A stretch of DNA of 35,420 bases. Origin: Seminavis robusta. Its lineage: Eukaryota > Bacillariophyta > Bacillariophyceae > Naviculales > Naviculaceae. The position numbers and the translations under genes are program-made. The notes below the pieces were generated by a model. That model worked only from the letters and a program-made list of their open reading frames with translations, ran no database searches and had not been told where the DNA came from. Of the stretch, positions 17,901 to 27,447 are shown piece after piece. Location of the stretch: assembly GCA_903772945.1 (NCBI GenBank), contig CAICTM010001163.1:1-35420 (forward strand), given 5' to 3'. Every line of letters starts with the position of its first letter. Position 1 is the first letter of the stretch.

Positions 17901-18600
17901 AGCCCAGTTTGGGGAGCCTCGACACTGGAAAACGTTTGACTTGGGTGTGGACTGGGATGCTGTCAAAAGGGTCGCTTTGCCCGTACTGTCAAAGTACACT
18001 GCACGCTCCAATGGATCCTTTGTCAAGCTGACGTCGTTCAGCATTGGATGGTCTTACTACTCGTGCGATCCTGAATGGGGCAGCCTGCAGGCTTCGCATC
18101 TGGTGTTGGAGTTGGAGAGCGAGCTTCGAGCGTTTGATGTGCGCTTTGTCACCCTGAAGGGTATCGTCGAAGTTGTTCCGAGAAAATTGAACAAGGGTCT
18201 GATCGTGAAGAAGCTCCTTCGTGACACCGGCGTGCAGCACCCAGAAGGCATTGATTTCATTCTTTGCTTTGGCGATGACATCTCTGATGAGAAAATGTTC
18301 ACTTCAGTGTTTTCCTACATTGCTGAGATGGGAGATGAAAAGAATGCCAAACCTAGCCCCCCTGTGCTCAACGAGGACGGCTCAGTCGACACGCCAATGG
18401 AACTCTCGAACGAATGCGTCGTTCGAAATCCATTGTATTCGTACACGGTCGCTGTCGGAAGAAAAGCTAGCCATGCCTCGACTTACGTGAACGATGCTCA
18501 AGAAGTAGCCAATGCACTCGTGCTGCTTGCGAAAGGAGAGGTCCCGAGCGGCGGCGTTGCGGTTTGGGGAGCAGCGAATTCTCCTGACTTGTTTACGTAG
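14953..18600 (+). CDS. CBM20-TPS-TPP fusion (class II-like trehalose-6-phosphate synthase/phosphatase)
   Basis: Single exon, 1215 aa, first in-frame ATG at 14953. The N-terminal 150 residues resemble a CBM20 starch-binding domain with a long insertion (LYFKCRAEL..GSYLRVTG..LW, then YPIWRTRRPVVVV..YYRYLVV). The GT20 synthase domain covers about 340-835, with VWIHDYHLSLLP (His496, Asp497), FFLHIPFPTS and VVGFHAFDHARHFL. The HAD phosphatase domain covers about 890-1190, with FGDDISDEKMF (1106-1116) kept. Key residues are changed: the donor-phosphate Arg and Lys of GVDRLDYxKG are Ile640 and Ser645; the DGxN loop is REGLN (Glu739); the HAD nucleophile motif DxDGT is DFNGT (Asp903 kept, Asn905); and motif II SGR is SGD. 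It may therefore be a regulatory or sugar-phosphate-sensing protein, as class II TPS proteins of plants are thought to be. Confidence 0.9.
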   Translation: METESPSPTAAPPLNGRVVRLYFKCRAELPIGSYLRVTGCTLWAPGSSSQDPTDAHQIAKEEASQGFPVRDPDEEAAVDSNALEGVGGFDEEATGMPTTSSMYTSSVELVTTPEEYPIWRTRRPVVVVLHKQAKQIQHHYYRYLVVTPGATTETGALTMAELAAAEEDDDGDGIMDAGGAIVSTSEENMGSTRVMMWEDPFQSLQKSKGSGVSLDTTKSFITNDKLGVTKNTIINLPYRTVDIDVSTGTPILEEDARDVRVDTWNNRDDISFRPYLIRDAMNVENRKKTLHRRAASGQYSVTDVNMDDGTPSAGMDGSGSGPTSGGTTPVPPAPTRIFFVCFHLPVVVVQNQDTKEWRASWSESLMAKTEGSKVLSTYQGHWVGTVTTHPPITSEEDKAKVRAILAQMDCTPIFLDPAVRQAHYYGFCKQVLWPAMHNIDLLDLSASGLVGLSSHEASDWDQSRLDEWWTAYQDVNSNFANVVTSLIKPSDIVWIHDYHLSLLPMMMQAIELSKFNRTVARKVFFLHIPFPTSQIFRELECGEAILEGMLHADVVGFHAFDHARHFLNAAKRILGLNYESLVGGLIGVNFHGKTVLVTMSNVSIEPKQVDAALMLPSVQAGYSELQQKHKGRILICGVDIGQQLSGISLKLLAFERLLQDYPNWQSRVVMVQRVLLPNSRKADEAFTVRELHAVVKRIQDKFGQSVIDYQECSGSSYPMGQRLALWKASDVFISTPVREGLNHWPMEYIYTNKEPDVPGVVIASEFSAVCSILNGALRVNPYDIQMTITTIDKALSMELQERAGRRYRDIDFVSKSQSDKWVYNVLRDLKDAVSRSSTSSEGASSGATPIGGTTPMRRIGKSELVDTTAGFLARESIIAFPHLKIQNLKASYDVTTRRVIVLDFNGTIVLKEPPGKYLKREILGTSGNKPPPQVVDALACLCQDPRNTVFVVSGDSSENVINALGHIPRLGLAVSNGAKFSPPAQFGEPRHWKTFDLGVDWDAVKRVALPVLSKYTARSNGSFVKLTSFSIGWSYYSCDPEWGSLQASHLVLELESELRAFDVRFVTLKGIVEVVPRKLNKGLIVKKLLRDTGVQHPEGIDFILCFGDDISDEKMFTSVFSYIAEMGDEKNAKPSPPVLNEDGSVDTPMELSNECVVRNPLYSYTVAVGRKASHASTYVNDAQEVANALVLLAKGEVPSGGVAVWGAANSPDLFT

Positions 18601-18713
18601 AAGTTCGTAGAAAATCATCATGCTAGTAATATGGATTATGCGTGTTTCTTATCATTGCTGCATTGGCCTTTGTATCATACTGCGCAGTTGTATTGCCATC
18701 AAACTTTCTCTCT

Positions 18714-21230
18714 TTAGTGGAAGAGCTCGGGGTTTGACTCCAGAGCTTCCAGCAGTGCATCGTCAGACAAAGCGGCATCAAAACCTGGACTTGCATGAGG
18801 CTGCACCTTGCTGGAGCCCAGGCTCAGGGCGCTCATGGCATTTTCGAGCCCGTTGTCGTTGGCCTCTGAGTGCTTTGCTGATTTTGTATTTTGGAGAGAT
18901 GCGTTGCCGCGTAGAAGCACTTCTTCGTCCAATCCTGCCAACTCTGATTCAAACATAGCATCGTCTAGTTGTTCCACTACGTCGTAGGGAAGATCGATTG
19001 GGGCACCGCGAAAGTTCATGGCTCGGCATTCTGGGTCGTAGCAAGTTTGAGTAGCCTTCTTGTGGTGAAAGTCGATGTTCCAGATGACATTGTTGCTCTT
19101 GTGGTGGCGACCAACGCACTCACACCAACGATTGCGAAGCATTTGATATGAAATGCCAACAGGGACTTGAGGACTGTTAGTACCAGTACCATTGCTTGCA
19201 GTATCACCCCCACTGACCAACGTCCAAGCGCGAATGGCACCTTGAATCGGTGGCGAGCCTCTGATTGCAAGGACATCTTCGACAAACCTGTCGATGTAGG
19301 GATACGGCGATTCGCCAAAGGTTGGGCGGGCACTGTTGGACAGGGGAGTAGGTTGTCGGCTGGGTTTTGTTTCGTTGCTTTCTGTCTCGTCCTCCATTTC
19401 GGGGAGAAGTGGATAATCAATCTTGCGCCAATTCAAAGGAACGACGAGCGTCCGGCAGAGTACCTGAGCATGCAGGGACCTGTCGCAGTAGCGGATTGTG
19501 TGGCGAAAAAGACAGAATCAGTCAGTTGAAGATTGTTCGTGGCTCAGTCGAACTGCATGTACAAGGGAAACGTACCAGTCAGTTTGTGTTTTGAACTTTT
19601 CTATAGCTTTGTCTCGTTTCACTTCACCCTCTCGAATGTTGCTCTCTCCATCCTCTTCACAATTGTCTTCTGTCTCTGATTTGACCATGGCGGGCACGTA
19701 AAACATATCATTCCCAAACCCTCGCGGAAGAGGGAATTGGTTGGAACTGGCCAATCTGAGAGCGCAATCCGCAGGCTTTCCAAACTTGGCCGAACCAAGC
19801 AATCTAAAGAGCCTGTTTCGCGTGTAGACACCCAAATCCACAAAGCATGACTTTTTCGATAACGGCAATTCTTGCTTGGGGTTGTCGTCGTTCGCTTTCT
19901 TTTTCAATGTTCCCTTTGGGTTCACAAACAAAAAGTCATGAAGACAGGGACATCGGTCGTACAGAGTCCCCGTAGCGACTTCGTCCGCCAACTTTTGAAT
20001 GAACGCTTTGACAAACTTGCCAGCTTCCACATTATTCTTGAACAGAGCCTTTGACGGCAAGTGGACAATCCAATGCCGAGAAAACTTTTGTGGCGTTGAG
20101 GAATCCAAATCCACAATACAATTCCTCGAGAATCCCTCGCAGTGATTGGGAAACCGTATGACCAATGCCTGCACCAGTTCCATGTAGAGTTCGTTCAGCA
20201 GTTGATTGGGTGGAATGTCTGGATTGTCCGGGATGGAATACTCCAAATCAAAATATAGGCGACAAGGAGCATCTTCCAGGATGAGCTCGTAAAAGTAACG
20301 CTGAAACCGATCTGTCTTGCGCCAAATGAGATCCGCCACACGTCCCATGTTCCCAACAATGTATCGTCGTTTTCCATTGGCTTTTTCCGTCGAAAAGATG
20401 CGTGGTTCCATGGACCACAATCCAGGATCAAATCGACTGGTCGGATCATAGGACACTGTGACAACATTGTGGTCTGGAATTTCTAATTCCTCCAGAAACT
20501 CCTTCTTGTACCGCTGCTTCAGTTGGCTCTTGCTTGGAGACAAGGACTTGTCTGTCATGATGCGTTTCTTATCTGTGGAAGCTGCCGATTCGGAAGAAGC
20601 CCCGTGATTGTAATCTGGATCCTCCTTGACGCCATTTTTGTTGTTTTCCTCGCCCAAGTAAAGTTGCATCAGCTGTTGATAATCTTTCATGGCCAAGTCT
20701 TGAAGCGGCCAGGTTTTCAGGGAAGTGACAGCTCTAAAGGCCGACCGTTTGACTTCTTGGACCTTGGATATTTCTTTTTTTTCTTCTCGAAACACGTTTT
20801 CTTCGGACTGCTCATGGATTGCTTTCACATAATCCTTGCCTGGACGAACTCTAGTTCGAGTACTACCATTGTTGCTGTTTCCATGAAACTGTTCTGGAGA
20901 GATGCCACTTGACTTTTTGGTGGCTGTCTTTTTGGAATCATTGGCATCTCTCCAGTCCAACTTTGGAGAGTTGTTTTCCTTGTTGCGAGGAGACCTGGAC
21001 TTGGTTTTTCTGCTGCTGGTGGGCTTGGTCTTCTTGGGGGTGACGATGCTGTCATTGGCGTCCTTATTGTCATTGGCGGTGCTTTTCTCCATTTCCTCCT
21101 TTCTCCAATCTAGCTCTTTGGATTTAATATTACAATGAAGACTAGAGCTCTCTTGGTTTGTCTTTTGGGGCGTCATAGTTCTCACCAAAGCTTCTTCTTG
21201 TCCTCCAATGCCAGCAACTCTCTTGATCAT
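18714..21230 (-). CDS. PrimPol-type primase-polymerase
   Basis: Two exons, 21230-19576 and 19479-18714, are joined across a 96-nt intron (GTACGT donor, GACAG acceptor), giving 806 aa in one frame with a split Trp codon. The first ATG is at 21230; an ATG at 21176 is an alternative. The N-terminal 230 residues are low complexity and Lys/Ser-rich. The archaeo-eukaryotic primase core follows: motif I RLYFDLEY (Asp328, Glu330), motif II FSRHWIVHL (Ser384, His386), motif III FVDLGVYTRNRLFRL (Asp465). Exon 2 carries the UL52-like zinc motif RWCECVGRHHKSNN..TCYDPECR, matching the Cys-His-Cys-Cys set of human PrimPol. Such enzymes re-prime stalled replication forks in nucleus and mitochondria. The C-terminus is acidic (DAALSDDALLEALE), reminiscent of RPA-binding motifs of human PrimPol, though that is only suggestive. 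Confidence 0.9.
19480..19575 (-). other. Intron of the PrimPol gene
   Basis: Read on the minus strand, the donor is TG|GTACGT and the acceptor TGCGACAG|GT, with a pyrimidine run (TTCTGTCTTTTTC) before it. The 96-nt removal skips in-frame stops in both flanking frames and restores a continuous frame into the zinc-finger exon. Confidence 0.8.
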
Positions 21231-21655
21231 CAACACTGGGCGATCCGTTGCCTACTAGTACCGTAGGACCAAAAAAAACCAAAACGACGAAACAAGAGAT
21301 TTAAGGCGGTCAGTCAACGATCTGGTACTCAAAGGTTAGGAATACAGAAAAAGCTCGCAGAGCGGGTACGGTGGTATTAATACGGTACATCACAGTGTGT
21401 ATGTACTACAGTACTAGTAGTAGGTTCCGGTCGGTACGACTGTATCCAAAGGGATCTTTTTGGCTCCGCTGTTGTGGGACTCCTGCATTCATGCTATTTA
21501 TGAGGGTCCCGATGATCTGTTCGACGAGGCTCTTGGCAAAGATACCGAAACTGCTACAGGGTCCGGTAGAGTAACACAGTAACCCCACACCAACAGCCAG
21601 AAAGATCTGTTCGGACCATCCTTCATTGATCTTCTGTGGGACTTGACTCACCTGA
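21231..21655. promoter_or_regulatory. Divergent intergenic region upstream of PrimPol and SDR genes
   Basis: No gene is supported; a minus-strand frame at 21406-21651 begins at a GTG and lacks any motif. Short TACTAGTAG-type repeats lie near 21413. Promoter function for the two head-to-head genes is inferred from orientation. Confidence 0.4.
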
Positions 21656-22561
21656 ATGCAACAAGCTAGGATGAGAGCTCATAAAAGAACAAGATCGGCA
21701 TTCAGCATCCATATCAATCTTCTTCTGCTACTACTAATAGCCACCCTCTTTGCAACCATGACATCTGCCGATGCAACATCAACCACTACAACTCTCGTTG
21801 TTGGTGCTACTGGCGCCACAGGCCGATGGGTCGTCAAGCTTCTCTTGGACCAAGGTCAAAACGTAAAAGTTGTGGTCCGTTCCAAGAAGAAAATGCTGAA
21901 CATTCTGGAAGAAATGGGAACTAAGGACGCCGATCGCCTTTCTATCACAGAAGCTTCCCTGCTGGACCTCTCTGATGCCGAAATGCAAGATCAAGTCAAG
22001 GATTGCAATGCCGTGGTTTCCTGCTTGGGACATACCCTCGACTTTAAAGGCTTGTGGGGACATCCACGAAAACTCGTCACACAAGCCACTAAAAGGCTCA
22101 CGGCTGCCATTGCTGAGGCATCATCATCATCAACTACCAGTGGCAACAATCAGAAAACCAAATTCATATTGATGGGGTCAGATGGTGTCGCAAATCCCAA
22201 TGGTCAAGACGACAAGCGAACATCTTTGGAGCGAACCATCATTGTCTTGCTTCGACTGCTCATCCCCCCGCACCCAGACAATGAAAAGGCAGCTGCCCAC
22301 GTTCACTCTTTGGGCACCAACCACAATAATCTAGAATGGGCCGTTGTTCGACCCACGGACTTGATTGATGGAGAACCGACTGGGTATTTCCAATTGTTTG
22401 ACAAACCACAGGGAGGCCTCTTTGGTGCCGGAGTCGCTACCCGGTCTCATGTGGCACAATGCATGGTGCAGTTCATTCTCGACCAAGAGAAATGGGAAAA
22501 GTACAAGGGCACAATGCCCGTCTTGCATGACATTCCTACAGCTGCCAAGTCAGAATTGTAA
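21656..22561 (+). CDS. Atypical SDR / NmrA-like NAD(P)-binding protein with signal peptide
   Basis: Single exon, 301 aa, ATG at 21656. A hydrophobic segment ([15 protein letters not shown], residues 21-35) preceded by basic residues suggests a signal peptide or anchor. The Rossmann nucleotide-binding motif follows as [19 protein letters not shown] (GATGATG at 50-56), then [11 protein letters not shown], where basic residues after the second strand suggest NADP(H). Later segments [20 protein letters not shown] and [15 protein letters not shown] match atypical SDRs of the NAD(P)H-binding/NmrA group. No classical YxxxK catalytic pair is evident, as usual in this group. The substrate is unknown. 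The residues after the hydrophobic segment do not give a clear Phe-based plastid cleavage motif, so ER or secretory location is equally possible. Confidence 0.85.
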   Translation: MQQARMRAHKRTRSAFSIHINLLLLLLIATLFATMTSADATSTTTTLVVGATGATGRWVVKLLLDQGQNVKVVVRSKKKMLNILEEMGTKDADRLSITEASLLDLSDAEMQDQVKDCNAVVSCLGHTLDFKGLWGHPRKLVTQATKRLTAAIAEASSSSTTSGNNQKTKFILMGSDGVANPNGQDDKRTSLERTIIVLLRLLIPPHPDNEKAAAHVHSLGTNHNNLEWAVVRPTDLIDGEPTGYFQLFDKPQGGLFGAGVATRSHVAQCMVQFILDQEKWEKYKGTMPVLHDIPTAAKSEL

Positions 22562-23057
22562 AAGAAAAACGCGGGTAGCCCGATGACCAGTGTCGACAAG
22601 TAAGTGTGTGATCGTTGGACTTCTGAACAGAGGAGAAAATGTAGATGGATCGAACGGTTTGTTAAGCACAACAAACGCATGTACTATTGGAATGTAAATG
22701 TATGGGTAATAGAAACAGAAGTACAATTATTTTCTCTATCTAGCTACAGTACAACAATGCTGGCAAGAGGCTTGTCAGCTACGAACAATCATCTGACACT
22801 ACAGCATGAGACACACCGCAACGGCCACTCTCATAGTATGATATGCTTGAGATTGTTGCCAGGGTCATCAAACACTTTGTGGCACACAACTCTGGGTGCA
22901 CGAGACAAAAGCGCAATTCCGCGCTCAATGATACCGTTGCGTAGTTGCCCTGGCGTGGCAAGCCGCTTTCTATATTGCCAAAGTGCCCAGTCATCAACCA
23001 AGATTGGAACTGGTACAATTTGTCAATTCTATTCGTTCTAACCCGGTTTGGCATTGC
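22562..23057. other. Intergenic region with an orphan protein-like open frame
   Basis: The 496 bp lie between two convergent genes. The plus-strand frame at 22604-23041 starts at GTG and has no motif. On the minus strand, 23022-22831 is open for 63 codons plus a stop, without an ATG, and reads like real protein (VPILVDDWALWQYRKRL ... VFDDPGNNLKHII). It may be a gene remnant or an exon. Confidence 0.4.
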
Positions 23058-24569
23058 TCAGCTCTCGGGCGATGGTTCTTCTTCGTCCGAGTACTTGTTC
23101 ATTTCAGTTAGCGGCACTGGCTGACTATTGCTGCTGTTGTCCTGTACAAAGTCATCGTCTTGCAGTGGATTGTCGGCTGTATCATTGGCTCCTTCCTTAG
23201 CATTGTTATCGTCAGCAGCAATGTTGACAAGGATGAAACCGGCCAAAACACTGAGTGCTCCTGCAACGGACGTTAAGGACACAACAGCGGCACCATCCTG
23301 TGCCATCCATAGAACATCGCTGAGGAAAGCCAGCGGAATGGTCAATCCTAAGCCCACCGTGGCCACGGTGGCGCTGGTCAGTACCACCGACCGTGCCCAC
23401 AGGTAATCACTCAGCACATTATCCAACAATCCCTTGACAACCAGGAATCCCAAGACAACCCACGTCAAATCGGAGTGGTTGCCGTTAAATAGTTGATAAA
23501 ACAGAATGGGAGATAATGCCACCATGTTGAACAATCCGATATACCCCAGAAGTACTTCCATGGACATGAGGCTCTCGTCTCTTGGACACAAGACTCGCAC
23601 CATCACAGCATAAGCCCCATATCCCAAAGCAGATATCAACCCCAAGGCATCCCCAAAAAGGGCTCGTTCTTGACTCCAATCCGTGTGGTAAGCAGGTCCC
23701 GCGAGTAGCTGGCGTCTCGCCAGGAGCATTCGAAATACAGGAATGGCATCCTCTCGCTCGACATCTGCGCCGTCGATCGAAGTGCTGTTATTCATGGACA
23801 TAGCGGCCATCATGGCCATATCGTCATTATCATCATGATAATGGTGGTTGGCGTCGTGCAACGCCGTAAAGAGACTCCCGGTGACCCCCAGCAAGACCCC
23901 TAGAAATTTCATACATGTGAATTGTTCGTCTCTGTACAGGACGGCAAACAGGAACGTAAACACTGATCCCGTGCTAGCCAGCACGGTGGAAGATGTAATG
24001 GATGTGTAGGCCAGAGAGGCATTGTAGGTCCAATTGGCTATGAACCAAACTGGAGCAATTTTGACAGCGGCATTCATGTGATCGTAATTGGTCCATTTCA
24101 ACGTCGTAGGAGGCATGGGTATGCCAATGACATCACTGCCAACGCTATTATCTGCTTCACCATCTTGGCTGTTGTCGGGTTCGTCTTGATAGGTGTCTTG
24201 TTGTTGTTCCTCTTCCAGAGAGGCGCTTTCGCCGACGGACGGTACATTTTCGTATTGTCCTCTCTCGTCACTTTTGATTTCAAAGGTTGTGGTTGTGGGG
24301 ATTTCCACCAGGTCATTCAACGATCGTCGTCGTCCAAAGGTTGCCGACAGCATCTGTTTGCCTTGCTCTATTACAAAGTTGGTCGGCAACAGCAGCGTGA
24401 ATAGTGACACTCCAATGTATGTCAACAAAAAGGGAGAATCAAAACTCTGCTTGGTATACAGAAATTGGACCAAAATACTTGCTGCACTCCATATTAATGA
24501 GACGCATAATATGAAAAAGAGACCCAGGGCATAGGGAGAGCAGCAGCCAAAGCAGTAGGATGCTGTCAT
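23058..24569 (-). CDS. SLC35F-type (EamA/DMT superfamily) membrane transporter
   Basis: Single exon, 503 aa, ATG at 24569. About ten hydrophobic segments are visible. Two come early (LGLFFILCVSLIWSAASILVQF and LLTYIGVSLFTLLL), followed by an acidic loop of about 75 residues (QDTYQDEPDNSQDGEADN), then the remainder, beginning with KIAPVWFIANWTYNASLAYTS and TSSTVLASTGSVFTFLFAVLY, which is characteristic of SLC35F5/THI74-like proteins. A second loop carries a His/Asp-rich stretch (DANHHYHDDNDD) and the C-terminal tail is acidic. Relatives are drug/metabolite-superfamily transporters of the Golgi, vacuole or other internal membranes; the substrate cannot be read from the sequence. Confidence 0.88.
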   Translation of the reverse strand: MTASYCFGCCSPYALGLFFILCVSLIWSAASILVQFLYTKQSFDSPFLLTYIGVSLFTLLLPTNFVIEQGKQMLSATFGRRRSLNDLVEIPTTTTFEIKSDERGQYENVPSVGESASLEEEQQQDTYQDEPDNSQDGEADNSVGSDVIGIPMPPTTLKWTNYDHMNAAVKIAPVWFIANWTYNASLAYTSITSSTVLASTGSVFTFLFAVLYRDEQFTCMKFLGVLLGVTGSLFTALHDANHHYHDDNDDMAMMAAMSMNNSTSIDGADVEREDAIPVFRMLLARRQLLAGPAYHTDWSQERALFGDALGLISALGYGAYAVMVRVLCPRDESLMSMEVLLGYIGLFNMVALSPILFYQLFNGNHSDLTWVVLGFLVVKGLLDNVLSDYLWARSVVLTSATVATVGLGLTIPLAFLSDVLWMAQDGAAVVSLTSVAGALSVLAGFILVNIAADDNNAKEGANDTADNPLQDDDFVQDNSSNSQPVPLTEMNKYSDEEEPSPES

Positions 24570-25140
24570 GATGGTTCTGACGAGCTAATGGTAATATCAC
24601 GTATGCTAGCTTGAGTGGGTTGATCGCTAGAAAACCGGTGATGGGTGGTCTTCTTTTATGTCTTGGTCTGTTCCTAGCTAGCCACTGCGCATTCTAGCTA
24701 TCCATGCATGCCTCTCCTCCAGCTAATTGCAAGTTATGGACTGATGAACGTCTTCGCTTCTATTGCTTTTCTCACGGTGGAACGCAGATGGCTTGACTAT
24801 TGCGAAACTGATCCATCGACGAGGTGCGCTGTTCTTGTGTTCGCCATTTTGAGTGCTCGGCAGCGGAAGACGCCACAAAAAATTGAAATGTGCGTCCAAA
24901 TCATTGGGCGGTCAAATTAATGAGTTCGCGGTATGCACACATAGCACATGTCGTCTAGCTAGCTAGTAGTACATGATCCTCTGCCACCTCAATGCGACCG
25001 TACTGGTACCAATAGCAGTATTGGCTACGGTATAGAGGAGGGTATCTGCGCAAAAGGCTACTCACGGTGATGGATTGGTTTTGTCACCAGAGACCAGCAT
25101 CTCTTGACTATCAACCGGAACATTTTTTGCCAAGGCAATG
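24570..25140. other. Intergenic region, no gene supported
   Basis: The 571 bp lie upstream of the transporter gene and downstream of the GT90 gene, both on the minus strand. A 70-codon ATG frame at 24708-24920 (+) has no recognisable motif. AGCTAGCTAG-type short repeats lie near 24956-24968. Confidence 0.45.
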
Positions 25141-27009
25141 CTACGTAACCGCTTCCACAAACTTCATGTATGGATTATCCACGGATCCATCCTGCAAAAC
25201 ATTGCTGCAGGCATAGGTCTCATTGAAGCATCCAAACCTTATTATAGATTGTTGTGGAGAGACTTTGCTGAACGTTTCACAGCTTCGGTCTGTTGTGAAA
25301 TCGTGTTTTGCAGGATCGTGGTCTTCCTTGATTGAGTAGCGCCAGCTGTAATGCTGAATCACTTGTGCAAAATAGAGCCTATCCCAGTGCTCTCCAAAAT
25401 CGTATTGGTCACCCTTGCTTGTCAGGACTTTTCCAAGCCTTCTGGCATTGTCTCCCACCCAACGTGCATAGTCATCATTGTCTGCCACCATTGCCAGGGC
25501 ATCCATAAACCCATCAAACTCCAAATCCATGGGAGAGAAGGGGATGTAATGTACATATGGGATCATCATGACAGTGCGAAAGTCCACATGATTACAGGTT
25601 GCCAAAATGACACTGCCAGAAGCAAGGTACCAGGTGGAACGGAATGCAGCCACCACTCCATCCATGAGGATCAAGAACTTGCTTGCTGCCTGGTCAGTGG
25701 GTGTCTTGTGCTTATCATTGCGGACTGGGATATCCACAGCCACATTGAATCTTTGCTCTATCTCTTGCTTCCACTTGCGAGCTACCATGCCACAAAGGCG
25801 GTTTCTGTGGTTGTGATGTTCTTCCGAATCACAGCTGAAGATGTTCCCATAAAATGAGACCGTGTCTGTTTTCTCTTCCCATGGTATATTGGGAATCTTG
25901 GGATCCAGGAACATTCCTTGGCAATCACCACCATGCTTGTGTGGAGCAAGAATGTCGAAACTGTGCAGAGGATTGACCGACCATGAAAAGACAGGAAAGT
26001 CCCCGCAAACATCCCTGCCCATGACACTATCAAGATGATAAAAGGAAGCATCAAAACTGAACCATTTCTTTCTGTTGATTTCCAAGAAATCATGTCCTGG
26101 ATGCCCAGGTGACAATTGTGGTAGTGTCTTGAGCTTATCAATGTTATCGGATGGAACAAACAACATTGGTTCATCCCACAAGTTGAAGAGCATATATGTG
26201 ACTCCCTGCTGTGGTAGATGTTGCTTATATTCCTGTACCGCCAGTTGTATGGAATTCATTGCCAATTGTAGATTTGCATAAAAATCGGATTCCCAGGAAT
26301 CCAAGGAAGCATTTTTACCCTCGCCTTCATAGAGGCCTTTCTTGGAGAGATAGGCAACTTTTCCACTATAAAAGTCCACCTGCAAACACCAGCACCGATC
26401 GAATGCCGTCGGTGGTTTCTGTTTTGGCTTCCAGTGGGTGGTTTGGTAGCAGTCCAGCGATGCTTGTATGCATTGTGATGATGTATATTGCTGTTGTTGT
26501 CTGTGAAATCCCGTCACAATATCAAATCGTTGAAAGCTGACCTCCATAGCCTGCTGTGCCAGTTTTGCCACATAGTCGTTCGATACCAATGTGGAATTTT
26601 GAAACAGAGCAAAGGGGCTCCCGGTCCGCAATTTCGCATTGGTGGAAGCGCTACTTGCAGCAGTCGTCCGTCGTGGGCATTTGTCTGCAAACTTGGCCGC
26701 CTGGTTCCACTTTGGGTGTCCAGCTAGGTTTTGGTCTCGGAAGAATCTTGATGATCTGAATAATTGTGGAGCTCGTAGTAGAGTGGAAGGATCATTATTC
26801 AACAAGGCCATTGCCAAAAAAAGAAGTATGATCAGCTGCGTCAGAATGAAAAAGCCCACCACCAGGCACTTCTTTCCTGGAGTTCCTTTTCTTGGCTTTT
26901 TGCTTGTGTGATCCCTCTCCTCGGCAACATATCTATTAGTTTCGTGCCCATTCCGTACAAGAGGGGCCAATTCAATCATCTTTGATGACAATAAGCTTGA
27001 GGGCGACAT
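25141..27009 (-). CDS. GT90/CAP10-family glycosyltransferase, type II membrane protein
   Basis: Single exon, 622 aa, ATG at 27009. A basic cytosolic tail (KKPRKGTPGKK) precedes one membrane anchor near residues 48-70 (CLVVGFFILTQLIILLFLAM), followed by a lumenal catalytic region. CAP10/GT90 hallmarks are visible towards the C-terminus: SFYGNIFSCDSEEHHNHRNRLC, then SKFLILMDGVVAAFRSTWYLASGSVILATC, YVHYIPFSPMDLEF and DNARRLGKVL. The family includes protein O-glucosyl/xylosyltransferases (POGLUT) and fungal capsule xylosyltransferase. Many Cys and a lumenal topology suggest Golgi glycan or wall-polymer synthesis; donor and acceptor are unknown. Confidence 0.85.
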   Translation of the reverse strand: MSPSSLLSSKMIELAPLVRNGHETNRYVAEERDHTSKKPRKGTPGKKCLVVGFFILTQLIILLFLAMALLNNDPSTLLRAPQLFRSSRFFRDQNLAGHPKWNQAAKFADKCPRRTTAASSASTNAKLRTGSPFALFQNSTLVSNDYVAKLAQQAMEVSFQRFDIVTGFHRQQQQYTSSQCIQASLDCYQTTHWKPKQKPPTAFDRCWCLQVDFYSGKVAYLSKKGLYEGEGKNASLDSWESDFYANLQLAMNSIQLAVQEYKQHLPQQGVTYMLFNLWDEPMLFVPSDNIDKLKTLPQLSPGHPGHDFLEINRKKWFSFDASFYHLDSVMGRDVCGDFPVFSWSVNPLHSFDILAPHKHGGDCQGMFLDPKIPNIPWEEKTDTVSFYGNIFSCDSEEHHNHRNRLCGMVARKWKQEIEQRFNVAVDIPVRNDKHKTPTDQAASKFLILMDGVVAAFRSTWYLASGSVILATCNHVDFRTVMMIPYVHYIPFSPMDLEFDGFMDALAMVADNDDYARWVGDNARRLGKVLTSKGDQYDFGEHWDRLYFAQVIQHYSWRYSIKEDHDPAKHDFTTDRSCETFSKVSPQQSIIRFGCFNETYACSNVLQDGSVDNPYMKFVEAVT

Positions 27010-27447
27010 CTATAATATAACCGTACCCAATGGCGGGTGCGATACGGGTGGCAGTAAGTACCGTACCGTTCTGACATTCCAAAAAGATCTGAGGTTTCTT
27101 TCTCTTTGAATGCGAACCTAATCAAAGAAGACGCACATATTCCCGCTGTTATTAGTGGTACGTGTACTGACGTTTCCCGTTGTTCTCGCAGGTTGAAGAA
27201 AACAAGAAGCAACAAACTTCCAACAGCCAATCGACGTCGACATGCGCAAACAGACTTGTTCCGACCAATGAGTGTCCTGCCATTAGCTTATACCTATAAG
27301 AATAGCTACATTAGAGTGTTGATGGAGAAGAAAAGATAGAAACAGCTATCTTTCCTTCCAACGAATTTATCTGCGGTCGGTTCCTGAGATCAATTGTTCT
27401 TTATTAGGCTCAAGCTCAAGCACAGCATATACCTATACGACACCACA
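27010..27447. promoter_or_regulatory. Divergent intergenic region upstream of GT90 and GNAT genes
   Basis: No gene is supported in these 438 bp; a 77-codon plus-strand frame at 27106-27339 has no motif. Promoter function is inferred from the head-to-head arrangement. Confidence 0.4.

Noticed and set aside
11012..21230. EndoG nuclease and PrimPol as a linked DNA-maintenance system
   Set aside because: They are 6.5 kb apart, on opposite strands, and separated by unrelated genes; each is a common stand-alone eukaryotic gene.
21406..21651. Minus-strand 81-codon frame upstream of the SDR gene
   Set aside because: It starts at a GTG, which is part of a GTGAGT string, and shows no motif or support as a gene.
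2466..27009. A glycan-synthesis cluster (epimerase-like, SLC35F, GT90)
   Set aside because: The genes are spread over 25 kb among unrelated genes on both strands, and such clustering is unusual in diatoms; co-function is not supported.
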